DNA of 64,000 nucleotides. It comes from Rubricoccus marinus. Its GTDB lineage: Bacteria; Bacteroidota; Rhodothermia; Rhodothermales; Rubricoccaceae. The stretch covers positions 742,502 through 806,501 of the forward strand of contig NZ_MQWB01000001.1 of the NCBI RefSeq assembly GCF_002257665.1. Reading direction: 5' to 3'. The notes beneath the pieces are model-generated. The model searched no databases, was not told where the DNA came from, and saw only the letters and a list, made by a program, of their open reading frames with translations. Shown in pieces: positions 17,685 to 26,098 of the stretch (position 1 is its first letter; every line of letters begins with the position of its first letter). The position numbers were made by a program, and so were the translations under genes.

Positions 17685-18470
17685 ATGCCGCTCCGCCGCC
17701 CCCGCTTCCCCGACGAGCGCGACCCCCACGTCGCGACGCGCACGCTTGCGTGCCTGGCGGCGAGCATCGGCGTCGCGCTGCTCGCGATCCTGTTGTGGCC
17801 CCCGCGGACGCCGCCAGAGGCCGTCGCGTTTGACACTGACGCGGAGCTGGTGGACCCGATGGAGGTCCTCGAGATCCTGCCCACGTCGCAGCCGCCGCCT
17901 CCCGCGAACCTCCTGCCGCCGCCCCCGCCGCCTCTGGCGGAGGCCGACATCCCACCCATCGAGGTGGAGGACTTCGTCGAGATCGAGGACCTGGACATCG
18001 CGCCGTTCCGCGTGACCACGCCGGCGGAGCGGCCTTCAGCGCCGGGGCCTCCCGCGCCGCCCGCCCCACCGGGTCCGCCCGCTCCGGCACCCAGCCGCCC
18101 CGGCCGCGCGGCGGCCACAGGCTCTACGGGGCCCACGCTCGTGCGTCAGCCAGACGTGGTCCCGCAGACGCGCTTCGCGCCGTTCCCGGAGTACCCGGAC
18201 GAGGCGCGGCGGGCGGGCGTGCGCGCGCGCGCGGTCGTGGAGGTGCTCATCAGCGAGGGCGGGCGCATCCTGGAGGCGGAGATCGTGGAGCGCGTGCTCA
18301 TCGACCGGCGCGGGCGCGAGAGCCCGGTTGCGCAACTCCCGCACGGCATGGACGCCATCGCGCTGGCGACGGCGCGGCGCTATGTCCACAGCCCGGCCAA
18401 GCACGAGGGGCGCACGGTGCGGACGTACACGCGCATCACGCTGGACTTCGGCACGGAGCGAGGGGGCTGA
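17685..18470 (+). CDS. TonB-family energy transducer
   Basis: The protein has 261 residues. An N-terminal membrane helix (LACLAASIGVALLAILLW), a long Pro-rich spacer (PPPPANLLPPPPPPLA, then PPAPPAPPGPPAPAPS) and a C-terminal TonB domain (FAPFPEYPDEARRAGVRARA, VVEVLISEGGRILEAEIVE) show the standard order. TonB couples the inner-membrane proton force to outer-membrane transporters. No ExbB, ExbD or TonB-dependent receptor is adjacent. The start at ATG 17685 puts 18 residues before the helix. It is divergent from the kinase. Confidence 0.85.
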   Translation: MPLRRPRFPDERDPHVATRTLACLAASIGVALLAILLWPPRTPPEAVAFDTDAELVDPMEVLEILPTSQPPPPANLLPPPPPPLAEADIPPIEVEDFVEIEDLDIAPFRVTTPAERPSAPGPPAPPAPPGPPAPAPSRPGRAAATGSTGPTLVRQPDVVPQTRFAPFPEYPDEARRAGVRARAVVEVLISEGGRILEAEIVERVLIDRRGRESPVAQLPHGMDAIALATARRYVHSPAKHEGRTVRTYTRITLDFGTERGG

Positions 18471-18611
18471 AGGCGTGAGAGGCGGTGCCCGCGGCATCCC
18501 GCCAGAGGCCAGGCTTCCCGGTGCGCCTCTGGCGCCCAGAGCTCTGCATTCCACCCGCACGCGCCCACATGCGCCGGGCGCGATCTTGCCGGCCCTCACC
18601 TTTGACCCGCG

Positions 18612-19781
18612 ATGCCTGCTCTGACGCTTCTCCTCAACGCCGAGGTGTTCGCTCCCCAACCGCTCGGGCGGCGTTGCGTCCTCGTCGGAGGCGGGCAGAT
18701 CCTCGCGATCTCGGAGCGGCCTCCGACGCTTGCAGGCGTGGAGGTGGAGACCGTGGATCTGGACGGCGCGCGGCTGGTGCCAGGACTTATCGACCTGCAC
18801 GTGCACGTGACCGGCGGCGGGGGAGAGGCCGGGCCGGAAACGGCGGCGCCTGCCCCGAGCCTCAGCCACTACACCCGCGCGGGCGTCACCAGCGTGGTCG
18901 GCCTGCTGGGCACGGACGACACGACGCGGACGACCGCAGGCCTCTTGCGCCAAGTGCGCGCGCTCCGGCGCGAAGGCCTCGGCGCGTGGGCCTGGACCGG
19001 CGGCTATCACCTGCCCCCGACGACGCTCACCGGCTCGGTCCGCGGCGACATCGCGCACCTCTCCGAAGTCATCGGCTTTGGCGAGCTGGCGCTGAGCGAC
19101 CACCGCTCCTCTCAACCGACGGTCCACGAGGTGGCGCGCGTGGCGGCGGACTGCCATGTGGGCGGGCTGATGACCGGCAAGGCAGGCGTGCTCCACTGCC
19201 ACATGGGCGACGGCGCCAGAGGCCTCGGCCTCTTGCGCGATATCCTGGACACGACCGAGATCCCGCCGCGCACGCTCCACCCCACGCACGTCAACCGCAA
19301 GCGCGCGCTTTGGGAGGAGTCGCTGGTGTTCGCCGAACGCGGGAGCACCATCGACGTGACGGCCTTTCCGCCGGAGTTCGCCGAGACCGACGAGGTCGGC
19401 GCCGCCGAGGCCGTGCGCGCCTACGTCGCGGGTGGCCTGCCTCTAGCGCAACTGACTGTCTCCTCCGACGGCGGCGGCTGCCTGCCGCACTTCGACGCGC
19501 AGGGCGAGATGACGCGCATGGACTTCGCCACGAGCGGCGCGCTCGCGGACCTGCTCGCAGATCTCTTAGACGGCGGCATGGCGCCAGAGGACGCCCTCGC
19601 GCCGCTCACCTCCAACCCCGCGGACCTCTTGCGCCTCCACGCCAAAGGCCGCATCGCGCCGGGCGCCGATGCGGATCTCGTTGTTCTAGGCGATGACCAC
19701 CGCCCGCGCGACGTGATGGCGCGAGGACGCTGGCACGTGCGCGGCGGCGAGCCCGTCGTGCGCGGCACGTTCGAGGCGTAG
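18612..19781 (+). CDS. iadA: Isoaspartyl (beta-aspartyl) dipeptidase
   Basis: An amidohydrolase-fold zinc enzyme that cleaves beta-aspartyl dipeptides. It has 389 residues from ATG 18612 (MPALTLLLNAEVFAPQPLG), the usual length for IadA. VPGLIDLHVHVTGGGGEAGP carries the HxH metal ligands, VLHCHMGDG and HPTHVNR supply further metal/active-site residues, and SSDGGG has the catalytic Asp. It is followed 111 bases later by cyanophycinase, so the likely substrate is beta-Asp-Arg released from cyanophycin; repair of isoaspartyl peptides is the alternative role. Confidence 0.93.
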   Translation: MPALTLLLNAEVFAPQPLGRRCVLVGGGQILAISERPPTLAGVEVETVDLDGARLVPGLIDLHVHVTGGGGEAGPETAAPAPSLSHYTRAGVTSVVGLLGTDDTTRTTAGLLRQVRALRREGLGAWAWTGGYHLPPTTLTGSVRGDIAHLSEVIGFGELALSDHRSSQPTVHEVARVAADCHVGGLMTGKAGVLHCHMGDGARGLGLLRDILDTTEIPPRTLHPTHVNRKRALWEESLVFAERGSTIDVTAFPPEFAETDEVGAAEAVRAYVAGGLPLAQLTVSSDGGGCLPHFDAQGEMTRMDFATSGALADLLADLLDGGMAPEDALAPLTSNPADLLRLHAKGRIAPGADADLVVLGDDHRPRDVMARGRWHVRGGEPVVRGTFEA

Positions 19782-19796
19782 GCCTCTAGGGGACCG

Positions 19797-19814
19797 GCCT
19801 CTGGCGCCAGAGGC
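19797..19814. repeat. Inverted motif pair between iadA and cphB
   Basis: An exact GCCTCTGGCGCCAGAGGC palindrome 15 bases after the iadA stop. If it acts as a terminator, it would separate iadA from cphB. Confidence 0.75.
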
Positions 19815-19892
19815 TTCCCCGGCGCCTCACAAGCGCCTACGCGCGCCAGAGGCGAACTTCCGGCCCCGACTTCTACCCATCGGAACTCTCCC

Positions 19893-20726
19893 ATGCCCTC
19901 TACAGGCACTCCCGGCGTGAGCCGCGGCTACATCGTCCCCGTTGGGGGCGCGGAAAAGAAAACGGCCGAGATGCCGATCCTCAAGCGGTTCGTCAAGATC
20001 GCCGGCGGCGGCGACGCGAGGATCGTGGTGATCCCGACGGCCTCCGAGCTGGAGGACACCGGTGACCGCTACGTAGACCTCTTCGAGGGGCTCTACGTCG
20101 AGGCCGCGCGCTCGCTGCCCATCACCACGCGCGAGCACGCGATGGAGGACGAGTGCGTGGCGGCGATCGAGGACGCGACGGCGGTGTTCCTGACGGGCGG
20201 CAACCAGCTCCGGCTCTCCACCATCCTGGGCGGCTCTCCCGTGGCCAAGGCCATCCGGCGCCGCAACGCGGACGGCATGCACGTCGGCGGCACGAGCGCG
20301 GGCGCGGCGATCCTCCCAGAGCATATGATCGCGGGCGGGCGCAGCGGGCACACGCCACGTGTGGACGGCGTGGTGATGGCGCCGGGCCTCGGCCTTACCA
20401 ACCGGCTCCTGATCGACCAGCACTTCCGCCAGCGCGATCGCCTCGGTCGGCTGCTCACGGCGGTCTCGTTCAACCCCTTCGCCGTGGGTGTGGGCTTGGA
20501 CGAGGACACGGCCATCTTCCTGGGACCGGACGGCTCGTTCGAGGTCGTCGGCAGCGGCGCCGTCACGGTCGTGGACCCGACAGGGCTCACCTACTCCTCG
20601 ATGGACTCGGCCGCGCCGAAGGAGCCGGTCAGCCTTATCGGCCTGCAGCTCCACCTCCTCGCCGAGGGCGCGCGCTACGACGTGGAGACGCGGCAGGCGT
20701 TCGCGCCGGACCCGTCCGCTCAGTAG
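19893..20726 (+). CDS. cphB: Cyanophycinase
   Basis: A serine hydrolase of peptidase family S51 that cuts the Arg-Asp storage polymer cyanophycin to beta-Asp-Arg dipeptides. It has 277 residues, typical of the intracellular enzyme. ARIVVIPTAS, FLTGGNQLRL and the GGTSAGAAI nucleophile segment (Ser), followed by GLGLTNRLLIDQHFRQRDRL, are the family signature. There is no signal peptide, in contrast to secreted forms. Together with iadA it would convert cyanophycin to Asp and Arg. No cyanophycin synthetase is in the window, so the polymer may come from elsewhere in the genome or from outside. Confidence 0.93.
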   Translation: MPSTGTPGVSRGYIVPVGGAEKKTAEMPILKRFVKIAGGGDARIVVIPTASELEDTGDRYVDLFEGLYVEAARSLPITTREHAMEDECVAAIEDATAVFLTGGNQLRLSTILGGSPVAKAIRRRNADGMHVGGTSAGAAILPEHMIAGGRSGHTPRVDGVVMAPGLGLTNRLLIDQHFRQRDRLGRLLTAVSFNPFAVGVGLDEDTAIFLGPDGSFEVVGSGAVTVVDPTGLTYSSMDSAAPKEPVSLIGLQLHLLAEGARYDVETRQAFAPDPSAQ

Positions 20727-20731
20727 CGTGG

Positions 20732-20749
20732 CGCCAGAGGCCTCTGGCG
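20732..20749. repeat. Inverted motif pair after cphB
   Basis: A perfect CGCCAGAGGCCTCTGGCG palindrome six bases after the cphB stop; a further single copy lies at about 20759-20768. Confidence 0.75.
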
Positions 20750-20840
20750 AGACCCCAGGCCTCTGGCGCGAAACGTGATCCGGGCCGCCCTCCGAGGTGG
20801 AGAGCGGCCCGAGAACGTGGCACTGGGTGAGGGCCAGGCG

Positions 20841-21341
20841 TTAGTGCGAGCGCTGCGCGCGGCGCGGCGCGGGCATCTCGCGCGGCATGAGCACGCGGTC
20901 GATCACGTGAATGACGCCGTTGGAGGCCTCGATGTCGGTCGAGAGCAGTTGCGCGTTGTCCACGCGGGAGCCGAGCGAGAGCGCCTCGCCGTTGACGGTC
21001 TTCAGCTCGTCCAGGCGGCCGATGTCGCGCGCCTTGTACTCGCCGGGGACGACGTGGTACGTCAGGATCGCGGTGAGCTGCGCGCGGTTTTCCGGACGCA
21101 AGAGGCGCTCGATGGCATCGTCGCCGAGCAAGGCGAACGCGTCGTTGGTGGGCGCGAAGACGGTGAAGGGGCCGTCACCCTTGAGCGTTTCGACCAGGCC
21201 GGCGGCTTTCACGGCGGCGACGAGCGTCGCGAAGTTGTCGTTGCCGGCGGCAATGTCGACGATGTCGTCGTGGCGCTGGACGGGGCTGGCGGCGAGGAGC
21301 GGAAGCGCGAGGAGCGCGAAAAGAGAGATGCGGAGGCGCAT
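20841..21341 (-). CDS. Secreted fasciclin (FAS1) domain protein
   Basis: The protein has 166 residues. A signal peptide (MRLRISLFALLALPLLAASP) precedes one FAS1 domain: DIVDIAAGNDNFATLVAAVK, DGPFTVFAPTNDAFALL (H1 motif), ILTYHVVPGEY and SNGVIHVIDRVLMP (H2 motif). FAS1 proteins act in adhesion or extracellular matrix. Length and order match the common single-domain bacterial form. It lies between cphB (convergent) and the LytTR regulator, without an evident partner. Confidence 0.93.
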   Translation of the reverse strand: MRLRISLFALLALPLLAASPVQRHDDIVDIAAGNDNFATLVAAVKAAGLVETLKGDGPFTVFAPTNDAFALLGDDAIERLLRPENRAQLTAILTYHVVPGEYKARDIGRLDELKTVNGEALSLGSRVDNAQLLSTDIEASNGVIHVIDRVLMPREMPAPRRAQRSH

Positions 21342-21482
21342 GGCAAGAAAGGCTTGGTGAGAGAGCCGGCGGAGGTGCCGGGCGCTCTCTCAACGGAGCC
21401 TCTGGCGGTTCGCGATCCCTGGATGCGACAAGCGGCGGCTTTGCGCCGCCGAGCGGCGGAGCAGGACGCCGAACGGGGACGA

Positions 21483-21500
21483 GCCTCTGGCGCCAGAGGC
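21483..21500. repeat. Inverted motif pair next to the 7-base tandem repeat
   Basis: An exact GCCTCTGGCGCCAGAGGC palindrome about 20 bases from the tandem repeat at 21521. Confidence 0.75.
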
Positions 21501-21520
21501 TCCAGCCACGCAGCTTCAGT

Positions 21521-21561
21521 CCCCAGTCCCCAGTCCCCAGTCCCCAGTCCCCAGTCCCCAG
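21521..21561 (-). repeat. Seven-base tandem repeat, G-quadruplex-type on the coding strand
   Basis: The unit CCCCAGT is repeated five times plus a partial sixth (CCCCAG), ending directly at the stop codon (21562) of the LytTR regulator. On the minus strand, which is the transcript sense for that gene, this gives six GGGG runs separated by ACT, the classic pattern for a G-quadruplex. It would lie in the 3' untranslated RNA of the regulator. Confidence 0.85.
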
Positions 21562-22350
21562 CTACCGCGCGCCCCCGAACCGGTCGGCCAGGTCGCGCCA
21601 GTAGCGGCGGCTGGCACGCACCTCGGCGCCGTCGTGCATGCGCACGGTGCAGTCGCCAGAGGCCGTCGGGCGGAGGTCGCGCACGCGGTCTAGGTTGACG
21701 ATCGCGGACCGGTGGACGCGCACGAAGCGAGGGCCGAGCTGCTCGGCCAGCCGCGTGAGCGTCTCGCGGACCAGGTGCGTGCGTGGGCCGACGTGGAGCG
21801 CCACGTAGTCCCCATCGGCCTCGGCCCAGTCGATGGCTTCGGTCCGCAGCACGGCCAGGCGCTTGCCCTCGCGCACGAGAAGGCGGTCGAGCGGTGCGGC
21901 GCCAGAGGCCTCTGGCGGGAGGGCCTGCGCCGCGAGGAGGTCGCGGAGTTGGCCGGCGAGGTCCGTGGGGGCGTCGGCGTGGCGACGAGCGGCATCGCGG
22001 GCGCGGTCCAGGGCCTGGAAAAAGCGCGCGTCGTCGTACGGCTTGAGGAGGTAATCCACGGCGGCCACGTCGAACGCGCGCACGGCGTACTGGTCGTAGG
22101 CCGTCACGAAGACGGTCGTCGGCATGGCCTCGGGGCCGACCGCCTGGACCACCTCGAAGCCGTCCAGCGCAGGCATCTGCACGTCCAGAAACACGAGGTC
22201 CGGGCGGTGCTCGCGAACGGCGTCCACGGCTTGCTGACCGTCGGTCGCCTCCCAGCGCACGTCCACGTCGCGCTGCGTCGCCAGAAGCTGGCGGATCGTG
22301 CCTCTGGCGAGAGGCTCGTCGTCGGCGACCAGGACGCGGAGCGGGCTCAT
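21562..22350 (-). CDS. LytTR-family response regulator
   Basis: The protein has 262 residues. The receiver domain (about residues 1-125) has VADDEPLAR, the phosphoacceptor Asp in LVFLDVQMPALDGF, Thr in VFVTAYDQY and Lys in YLLKPYDD. The LytTR DNA-binding domain (about 160-262) has IDWAEADGDYVALH and FVRVHRSAIVNLDRV. The linker LPPEASGAAP is encoded by an inverted motif pair at 21900-21917. The ATG at 22350 overlaps the end of the sensor kinase gene by four bases, so the two are translationally coupled and form a LytS/LytR-type pair. Target genes are unknown. Confidence 0.95.
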   Translation of the reverse strand: MSPLRVLVADDEPLARGTIRQLLATQRDVDVRWEATDGQQAVDAVREHRPDLVFLDVQMPALDGFEVVQAVGPEAMPTTVFVTAYDQYAVRAFDVAAVDYLLKPYDDARFFQALDRARDAARRHADAPTDLAGQLRDLLAAQALPPEASGAAPLDRLLVREGKRLAVLRTEAIDWAEADGDYVALHVGPRTHLVRETLTRLAEQLGPRFVRVHRSAIVNLDRVRDLRPTASGDCTVRMHDGAEVRASRRYWRDLADRFGGAR

Positions 22351-23465
22351 GCCAGACGGTAGGGAAGAGTGAGGGTCGCGAGCGCGCCGGTGCTTTCGCC
22401 AGGGGCCAGCGTGAGCGAGGCGTCAGTGCCGTAGAGCGCGTCCAGCCGGGCGCGGGTGTTCGCCAGCCCGACGCCGGTCCCGGCGGTCCTAGCGCGGGCG
22501 CCAGAGGCCGCGGGCCCGATCCCGTCGTCTTCCACCTCGACGACGAGCGCATCGCCCTCGCGGCGCGCGCGCACGGAGAGCCGCGCCGGTCCGGGCTTGG
22601 GCGCGATGCCGTGCTTGAGCGCGTTCTCGACGAGCGGCTGCAGGCTCCACGCGGGGATGAGGGCGCCTCTGGCGTCGTCGTCGGCCTCTACAGAAACGGT
22701 GAGGCGGTCCGAGAACCGGACCTGCTCCAGCGTGAGGTATCGGTCCAGCACGTCGAGCTCGCGCCGCAGCGGGATCTCATCGGTGCCGTCGGCTTCGAGC
22801 GAGAGGCGCAGGAGATCGCCCAGCGACGAGATCATCGAGACCGCCTTCTCGCTCTCGCCCTGGCGCACCGTCGCGCCGACGGCGTGGAGAGCGTTGAACA
22901 GGAAGTGCGGTCGGAGCTGCATCCGCAGCGCCCCCAGCTCGGTCTCGGCAAGTGTGGCCCGAAGCGCGGCCTCTCGCGCTTCGCGCGCCTGCCTCTGGCG
23001 CGAGGCCGCCCACGCCCACGTCCCCGCTACGACGAGCGCGTAGGCCACGGCATTGACGTGCGCCCGAAGCGCGTAGTGCGTCTGGATGTCCCCAAGCGTC
23101 CACTGCGCGGGCAGGCCGGCGATCTGGAACGCCGCCACGTTGCCCACGGCATGGAAGCCCAGCGCGAGCGCCGCGCCGAGCCCGTGCGCGACTACGAGTT
23201 GCCACACCGGCACGCGCCCCAGCGCGAACCGCAGCGCGAGCCACGCGACGGCCGGCGTCATCAGCGCCCACAGCGCCCAGTTCGGAAGCGTCGTCCACAG
23301 CGCCAGAGGCCAGTCCACGGGCTCGCCGCCGAGCGTCTGCGCGATGTAGATCTGGCCGAGCGCGACTGCGGCGGGGACGGCCCACAACGCGAGGAGCACG
23401 AGACCACGGCCGCGCCTCTGGCGCGGCGCTGGCAGCGGAGCGGGGTAGGAAACAGCGACGGCCAT
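22347..23465 (-). CDS. LytS/YehU-type sensor histidine kinase
   Basis: The protein has 372 residues from ATG 23465 (MAVAVSYPAPLPAP); an ATG at 23513 would add 16 residues overlapping the motif pair. Four hydrophobic segments in the first 170 residues form the membrane sensor part. The His_kinase domain has LRMQLRPHFLFNALHAVGA with the phospho-His, and the ATPase domain has VENALKHGI and VEDDGIGPAASG, then GTGVGLANTRARLDALYG. It shares four bases with the LytTR regulator and is surely its partner. The signal is not evident: there is no extracellular domain of note. Confidence 0.93.
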   Translation of the reverse strand: MAVAVSYPAPLPAPRQRRGRGLVLLALWAVPAAVALGQIYIAQTLGGEPVDWPLALWTTLPNWALWALMTPAVAWLALRFALGRVPVWQLVVAHGLGAALALGFHAVGNVAAFQIAGLPAQWTLGDIQTHYALRAHVNAVAYALVVAGTWAWAASRQRQAREAREAALRATLAETELGALRMQLRPHFLFNALHAVGATVRQGESEKAVSMISSLGDLLRLSLEADGTDEIPLRRELDVLDRYLTLEQVRFSDRLTVSVEADDDARGALIPAWSLQPLVENALKHGIAPKPGPARLSVRARREGDALVVEVEDDGIGPAASGARARTAGTGVGLANTRARLDALYGTDASLTLAPGESTGALATLTLPYRLA

Positions 23466-23513
23466 GCCGCTCCTACCGGCATGCGATTGCAGAGGTTCGC
23501 CCCTTCTCACCAC

Positions 23514-23531
23514 GCCTCTGGCGCCAGAGGC
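23514..23531. repeat. Inverted motif pair upstream of the sensor kinase
   Basis: An exact GCCTCTGGCGCCAGAGGC palindrome between the kinase start and the malic enzyme stop (both minus strand). Confidence 0.75.
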
Positions 23532-23574
23532 GGCCGCTCCCTAAGAGCGATGCGCAACGGCGCGGCGCCAGAGG

Positions 23575-24915
23575 CTAGGCGGCGGCAGAGACGGCCTTGA
23601 TCACGCGTTCGTGGACGCGCGGGTCGAACGGGCTCGGCACGAGCTCTTGGTCCGGCGCGAGGGCCGAGATGGCCTCGGCGGCGGCGATCTTCATCGCGCT
23701 CGTGATAGCCGGGGCGCCCACGTCCAGCGCGGCCTTGAACAGGCCCGGGAAGGCGAGCGCGTTGTTGACGCTGCGGCCGTCGGCGGCAAAGGCCGCGCCC
23801 GCTTCCACGGCGGCCTCTGGCGAGATCTCGGGGATCGGGTTGGACAGTGCGAGGACGACCTGGCCGGGTCGGATCATCTCCGGCGTGATCAGCCCGATCA
23901 CGCCCGTTGTGGCAATCAAGACATCCGCTTCCTCGGCGGCGGCGTGGAGCTCGGCGGTGCGCCCGCCAGAGGCTTCGAGGCGTTCGCGGGCCTCCGCGCC
24001 GGGGTCCACGCCCACCACGTCGAAGCCGGCGTCCATGAGCAGCCGCGCGATGGCGAGCCCGGCGGCGCCCAGGCCGACCTGAGCGCACGTGAGGTCTCGG
24101 CGGCCCTCGCGGTCGGTGTGGCGGAGCGCGCTGAGAACGGCCGCCAGAAGCACCGTCGCGGTCCCGTGCTGGTCGTCGTGCATGACCGGCTGCGGCAGGC
24201 GGCGGATCAATTCGTCCTCGATCCAGAAGCAATCCGGCGTGCGGATGTCTTCGAGGTGGATGCCACCGAAGCCGACCGCCACGCGGCAGACCGTGTCCAC
24301 GAACGCTTCCGGGTCGTCCTCGTCGATCACGAGCGGGACGGCGCTGAGGCCCACGAACCGATCGTAGAGAACGGCCTTGCCTTCCATGACCGGCAGGCTC
24401 GCGAGTGCGCCGATATCGCCCAGCCCGAGCACGCGCGTGCCGTTGCTCACGATCGCGACCGTGTGGCCCATCGACGTGAACTGCCGCGCGAGGGCGGGGT
24501 CCTGCTCAATGGCGCGGCACACGCGCGCGACGCCCGGCGTGTAGATGTACCGGAGGTCCTCTGGCGTGTCGGCGGCAGTCGTGCGGCCGACGCGGATCTT
24601 GCCGCCGGCGTGGCGCTCAAAGACGAGATCGCGGACGTTCTGGATCTCGGTCTCGGTCTCCTCGCGGATGGCCTTGAGCACCTCGTCCAGGTGCGGCTGG
24701 TCGTACGCCGAGACGGTGACGTCGCGGAGGAAGTGATCGCGGCCGACGTAGCGCGTCTCGATGTCGCCGACGAGCGCGCCGTGCTCGCCGATGACGCCGA
24801 GCAGCGCGCCGATCATGCCGGGACGCTGCGCGTTGCGGACGGTGAGGACGACGTCGTAATCGGGGAGGCCGCCGCGTTGGCGGGCGCCCTCTTCGGGCGG
24901 GACGGGAGAGGTCAT
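23575..24915 (-). CDS. NAD(P)-dependent malic enzyme with N-terminal ACT domain
   Basis: The enzyme oxidatively decarboxylates malate to pyruvate. It has 446 residues from ATG 24915. Residues about 18-85 look like an ACT regulatory domain (YDVVLTVRNAQRPGMIGALL, then GALVGDIETRYVG), as in B. subtilis-type malic enzymes. The malic domain has the Tyr in RYIYTPGVARVCRAI, the Lys in VMEGKAVLYDRFVG and the metal ligands in GGIHLEDI and MHDDQHGTA. The NAD domain has QVGLGAAGLAIARLLMDAGF and ALSNPIPEI. The GLGAAG fingerprint with Asp at the end of strand 2 (VGVDPGAEA) suggests NAD preference, which is inference. Confidence 0.93.
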   Translation of the reverse strand: MTSPVPPEEGARQRGGLPDYDVVLTVRNAQRPGMIGALLGVIGEHGALVGDIETRYVGRDHFLRDVTVSAYDQPHLDEVLKAIREETETEIQNVRDLVFERHAGGKIRVGRTTAADTPEDLRYIYTPGVARVCRAIEQDPALARQFTSMGHTVAIVSNGTRVLGLGDIGALASLPVMEGKAVLYDRFVGLSAVPLVIDEDDPEAFVDTVCRVAVGFGGIHLEDIRTPDCFWIEDELIRRLPQPVMHDDQHGTATVLLAAVLSALRHTDREGRRDLTCAQVGLGAAGLAIARLLMDAGFDVVGVDPGAEARERLEASGGRTAELHAAAEEADVLIATTGVIGLITPEMIRPGQVVLALSNPIPEISPEAAVEAGAAFAADGRSVNNALAFPGLFKAALDVGAPAITSAMKIAAAEAISALAPDQELVPSPFDPRVHERVIKAVSAAA

Positions 24916-25024
24916 GGCCCCAAACTAGCGACCTCGTGCAAGCGCTTTCATGCCTCTGGCGAGAAGCGGGGATTGAAGAGCGGCGCAGAGGCGCCTGTTC
25001 AGCCTCTGGCGGCCGCGCTCCACG

Positions 25025-25606
25025 TCAGCCGCCGCGCAGCTTTTTCAGCACCTCCGGATCGAGAAGGTCAGCGAGGCTGCTGCCCGAGGACGGGCGCGCG
25101 TTTCCGCGGGCGTCGTCGCGGCGGTTGCCGCCCCGGGGGGCGCCGCCGGATGGTCCGCTGCCCCGCTTGCCTTTTCCGCCCTTGCCTCGCGATCCGCCTC
25201 TGGCGCCAGAGGCCTTTGCCTGCGCCTTGGCCTGCTCAGCCTGCTCGCGCTCGGCCTTTTCGGCGGCCTTCTGCTCCTCCGTCTTGGGCGTCGAGAGGTT
25301 GATCGTTTTGGTGACCAGCGTGGGCGCTGCGGCGACTTTCCGGGCGCGCCGCGGGCGCGAGCCCGGCGTCACGTCCGAGGCGAGGTTGACGGTGAACACG
25401 CCCTCGTGCCCCCGGCTCTCGCTAGAGGCCGCGGGTGGCACCGGCTTGGGCTTCGGCTCGGGAGGCTTTGGCGGCGGCACCTCGCCGGAGGAGAGGTTGA
25501 TGGTGTGCAGGCCCACGTGCTTTTTCGCCGCGCCAGAGGCCTCTGGCGTCGGGGTGGAGTCGGGCTGTGCGTCGGGGGAGTCGGGCATCGTCGGGGCGTC
25601 GGTCAC
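25025..25606 (-). CDS. Unrecognised basic protein with three NLS-type short repeats
   Basis: I do not recognise this 193-residue protein. It carries three spaced copies of a short hydrophobic motif: LHTINLSSGE (about residue 33), VFTVNLASDV (about 70) and TKTINLSTPK (about 100), separated by Pro/Lys-rich linkers. A helical Glu/Lys/Ala stretch follows, then a Gly/Arg/Lys-rich tail (RGGSRGKGGKGKRGSGPSGG) and a C-terminal SLADLLDPEVLKKLRGG helix. There is no signal peptide. The composition suggests a nucleic-acid-binding or scaffold protein whose repeats dock a partner. It lies between malic enzyme and the HMA protein on the minus strand. Confidence 0.6.
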   Translation of the reverse strand: MTDAPTMPDSPDAQPDSTPTPEASGAAKKHVGLHTINLSSGEVPPPKPPEPKPKPVPPAASSESRGHEGVFTVNLASDVTPGSRPRRARKVAAAPTLVTKTINLSTPKTEEQKAAEKAEREQAEQAKAQAKASGARGGSRGKGGKGKRGSGPSGGAPRGGNRRDDARGNARPSSGSSLADLLDPEVLKKLRGG

Positions 25607-25640
25607 GCGGCAAGATCGCGCGCGCCGGGCGGTGGTGCGT

Positions 25641-25865
25641 TTAGGCCTCGGGCGCGAGGTCGAATCCGGCGTCCTCGACGGCCGCGCGGATCACGTCGCG
25701 GTCGGCCTCTGGCGAGAGATCGACGGTTGCGGAGCCGATGTCGACCGTGCGGACAAGGGCGCCGGGCACGCTTTCGAGCGCGGCACGGACGGCGGCCACG
25801 CAGTGCGTGCAGGTCATCCCTTCGATGGTGAGCGTCTCGGTCTGGGTCTCACGGAGCGGTTCCAT
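25641..25865 (-). CDS. Heavy-metal-associated (HMA) copper-chaperone-like protein
   Basis: The protein has 74 residues from ATG 25865 (MEPLRETQTETLTIEGM). It is a single ferredoxin-like HMA domain with GMTCTHC, whose two Cys bind Cu(I), followed by VAAVRAALESVPGAL and the C-terminal DVIRAAVEDAGFDL. Such proteins carry copper to P-type ATPases or buffer it; the matching ATPase here is copA at 31243-33618, which has its own N-terminal HMA domain. They are 5.4 kb apart and not in one operon. Confidence 0.9.
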   Translation of the reverse strand: MEPLRETQTETLTIEGMTCTHCVAAVRAALESVPGALVRTVDIGSATVDLSPEADRDVIRAAVEDAGFDLAPEA

Positions 25866-26098
25866 ACGGGTGGGGAGAGTGTGTTCAGCGCTCCAACGCC
25901 TGTCCCGGTCCGAGTATCCCGCCAGAGGCCGACCTCCGCGCGCGGCGCTGGCGAGCCCTCGCGCCAGAGGCCCGGGCACGGGGCGCAAGGAGCGCGTGGA
26001 GGGCGCCGCTGGGGGCGTAGCTCCCGTGAATGGTGCCGAGCGCTGAACCTCCGCGTCGCGACGCCTGTACGTCCATACCCGTCTGCAAAGAGCCCCGT

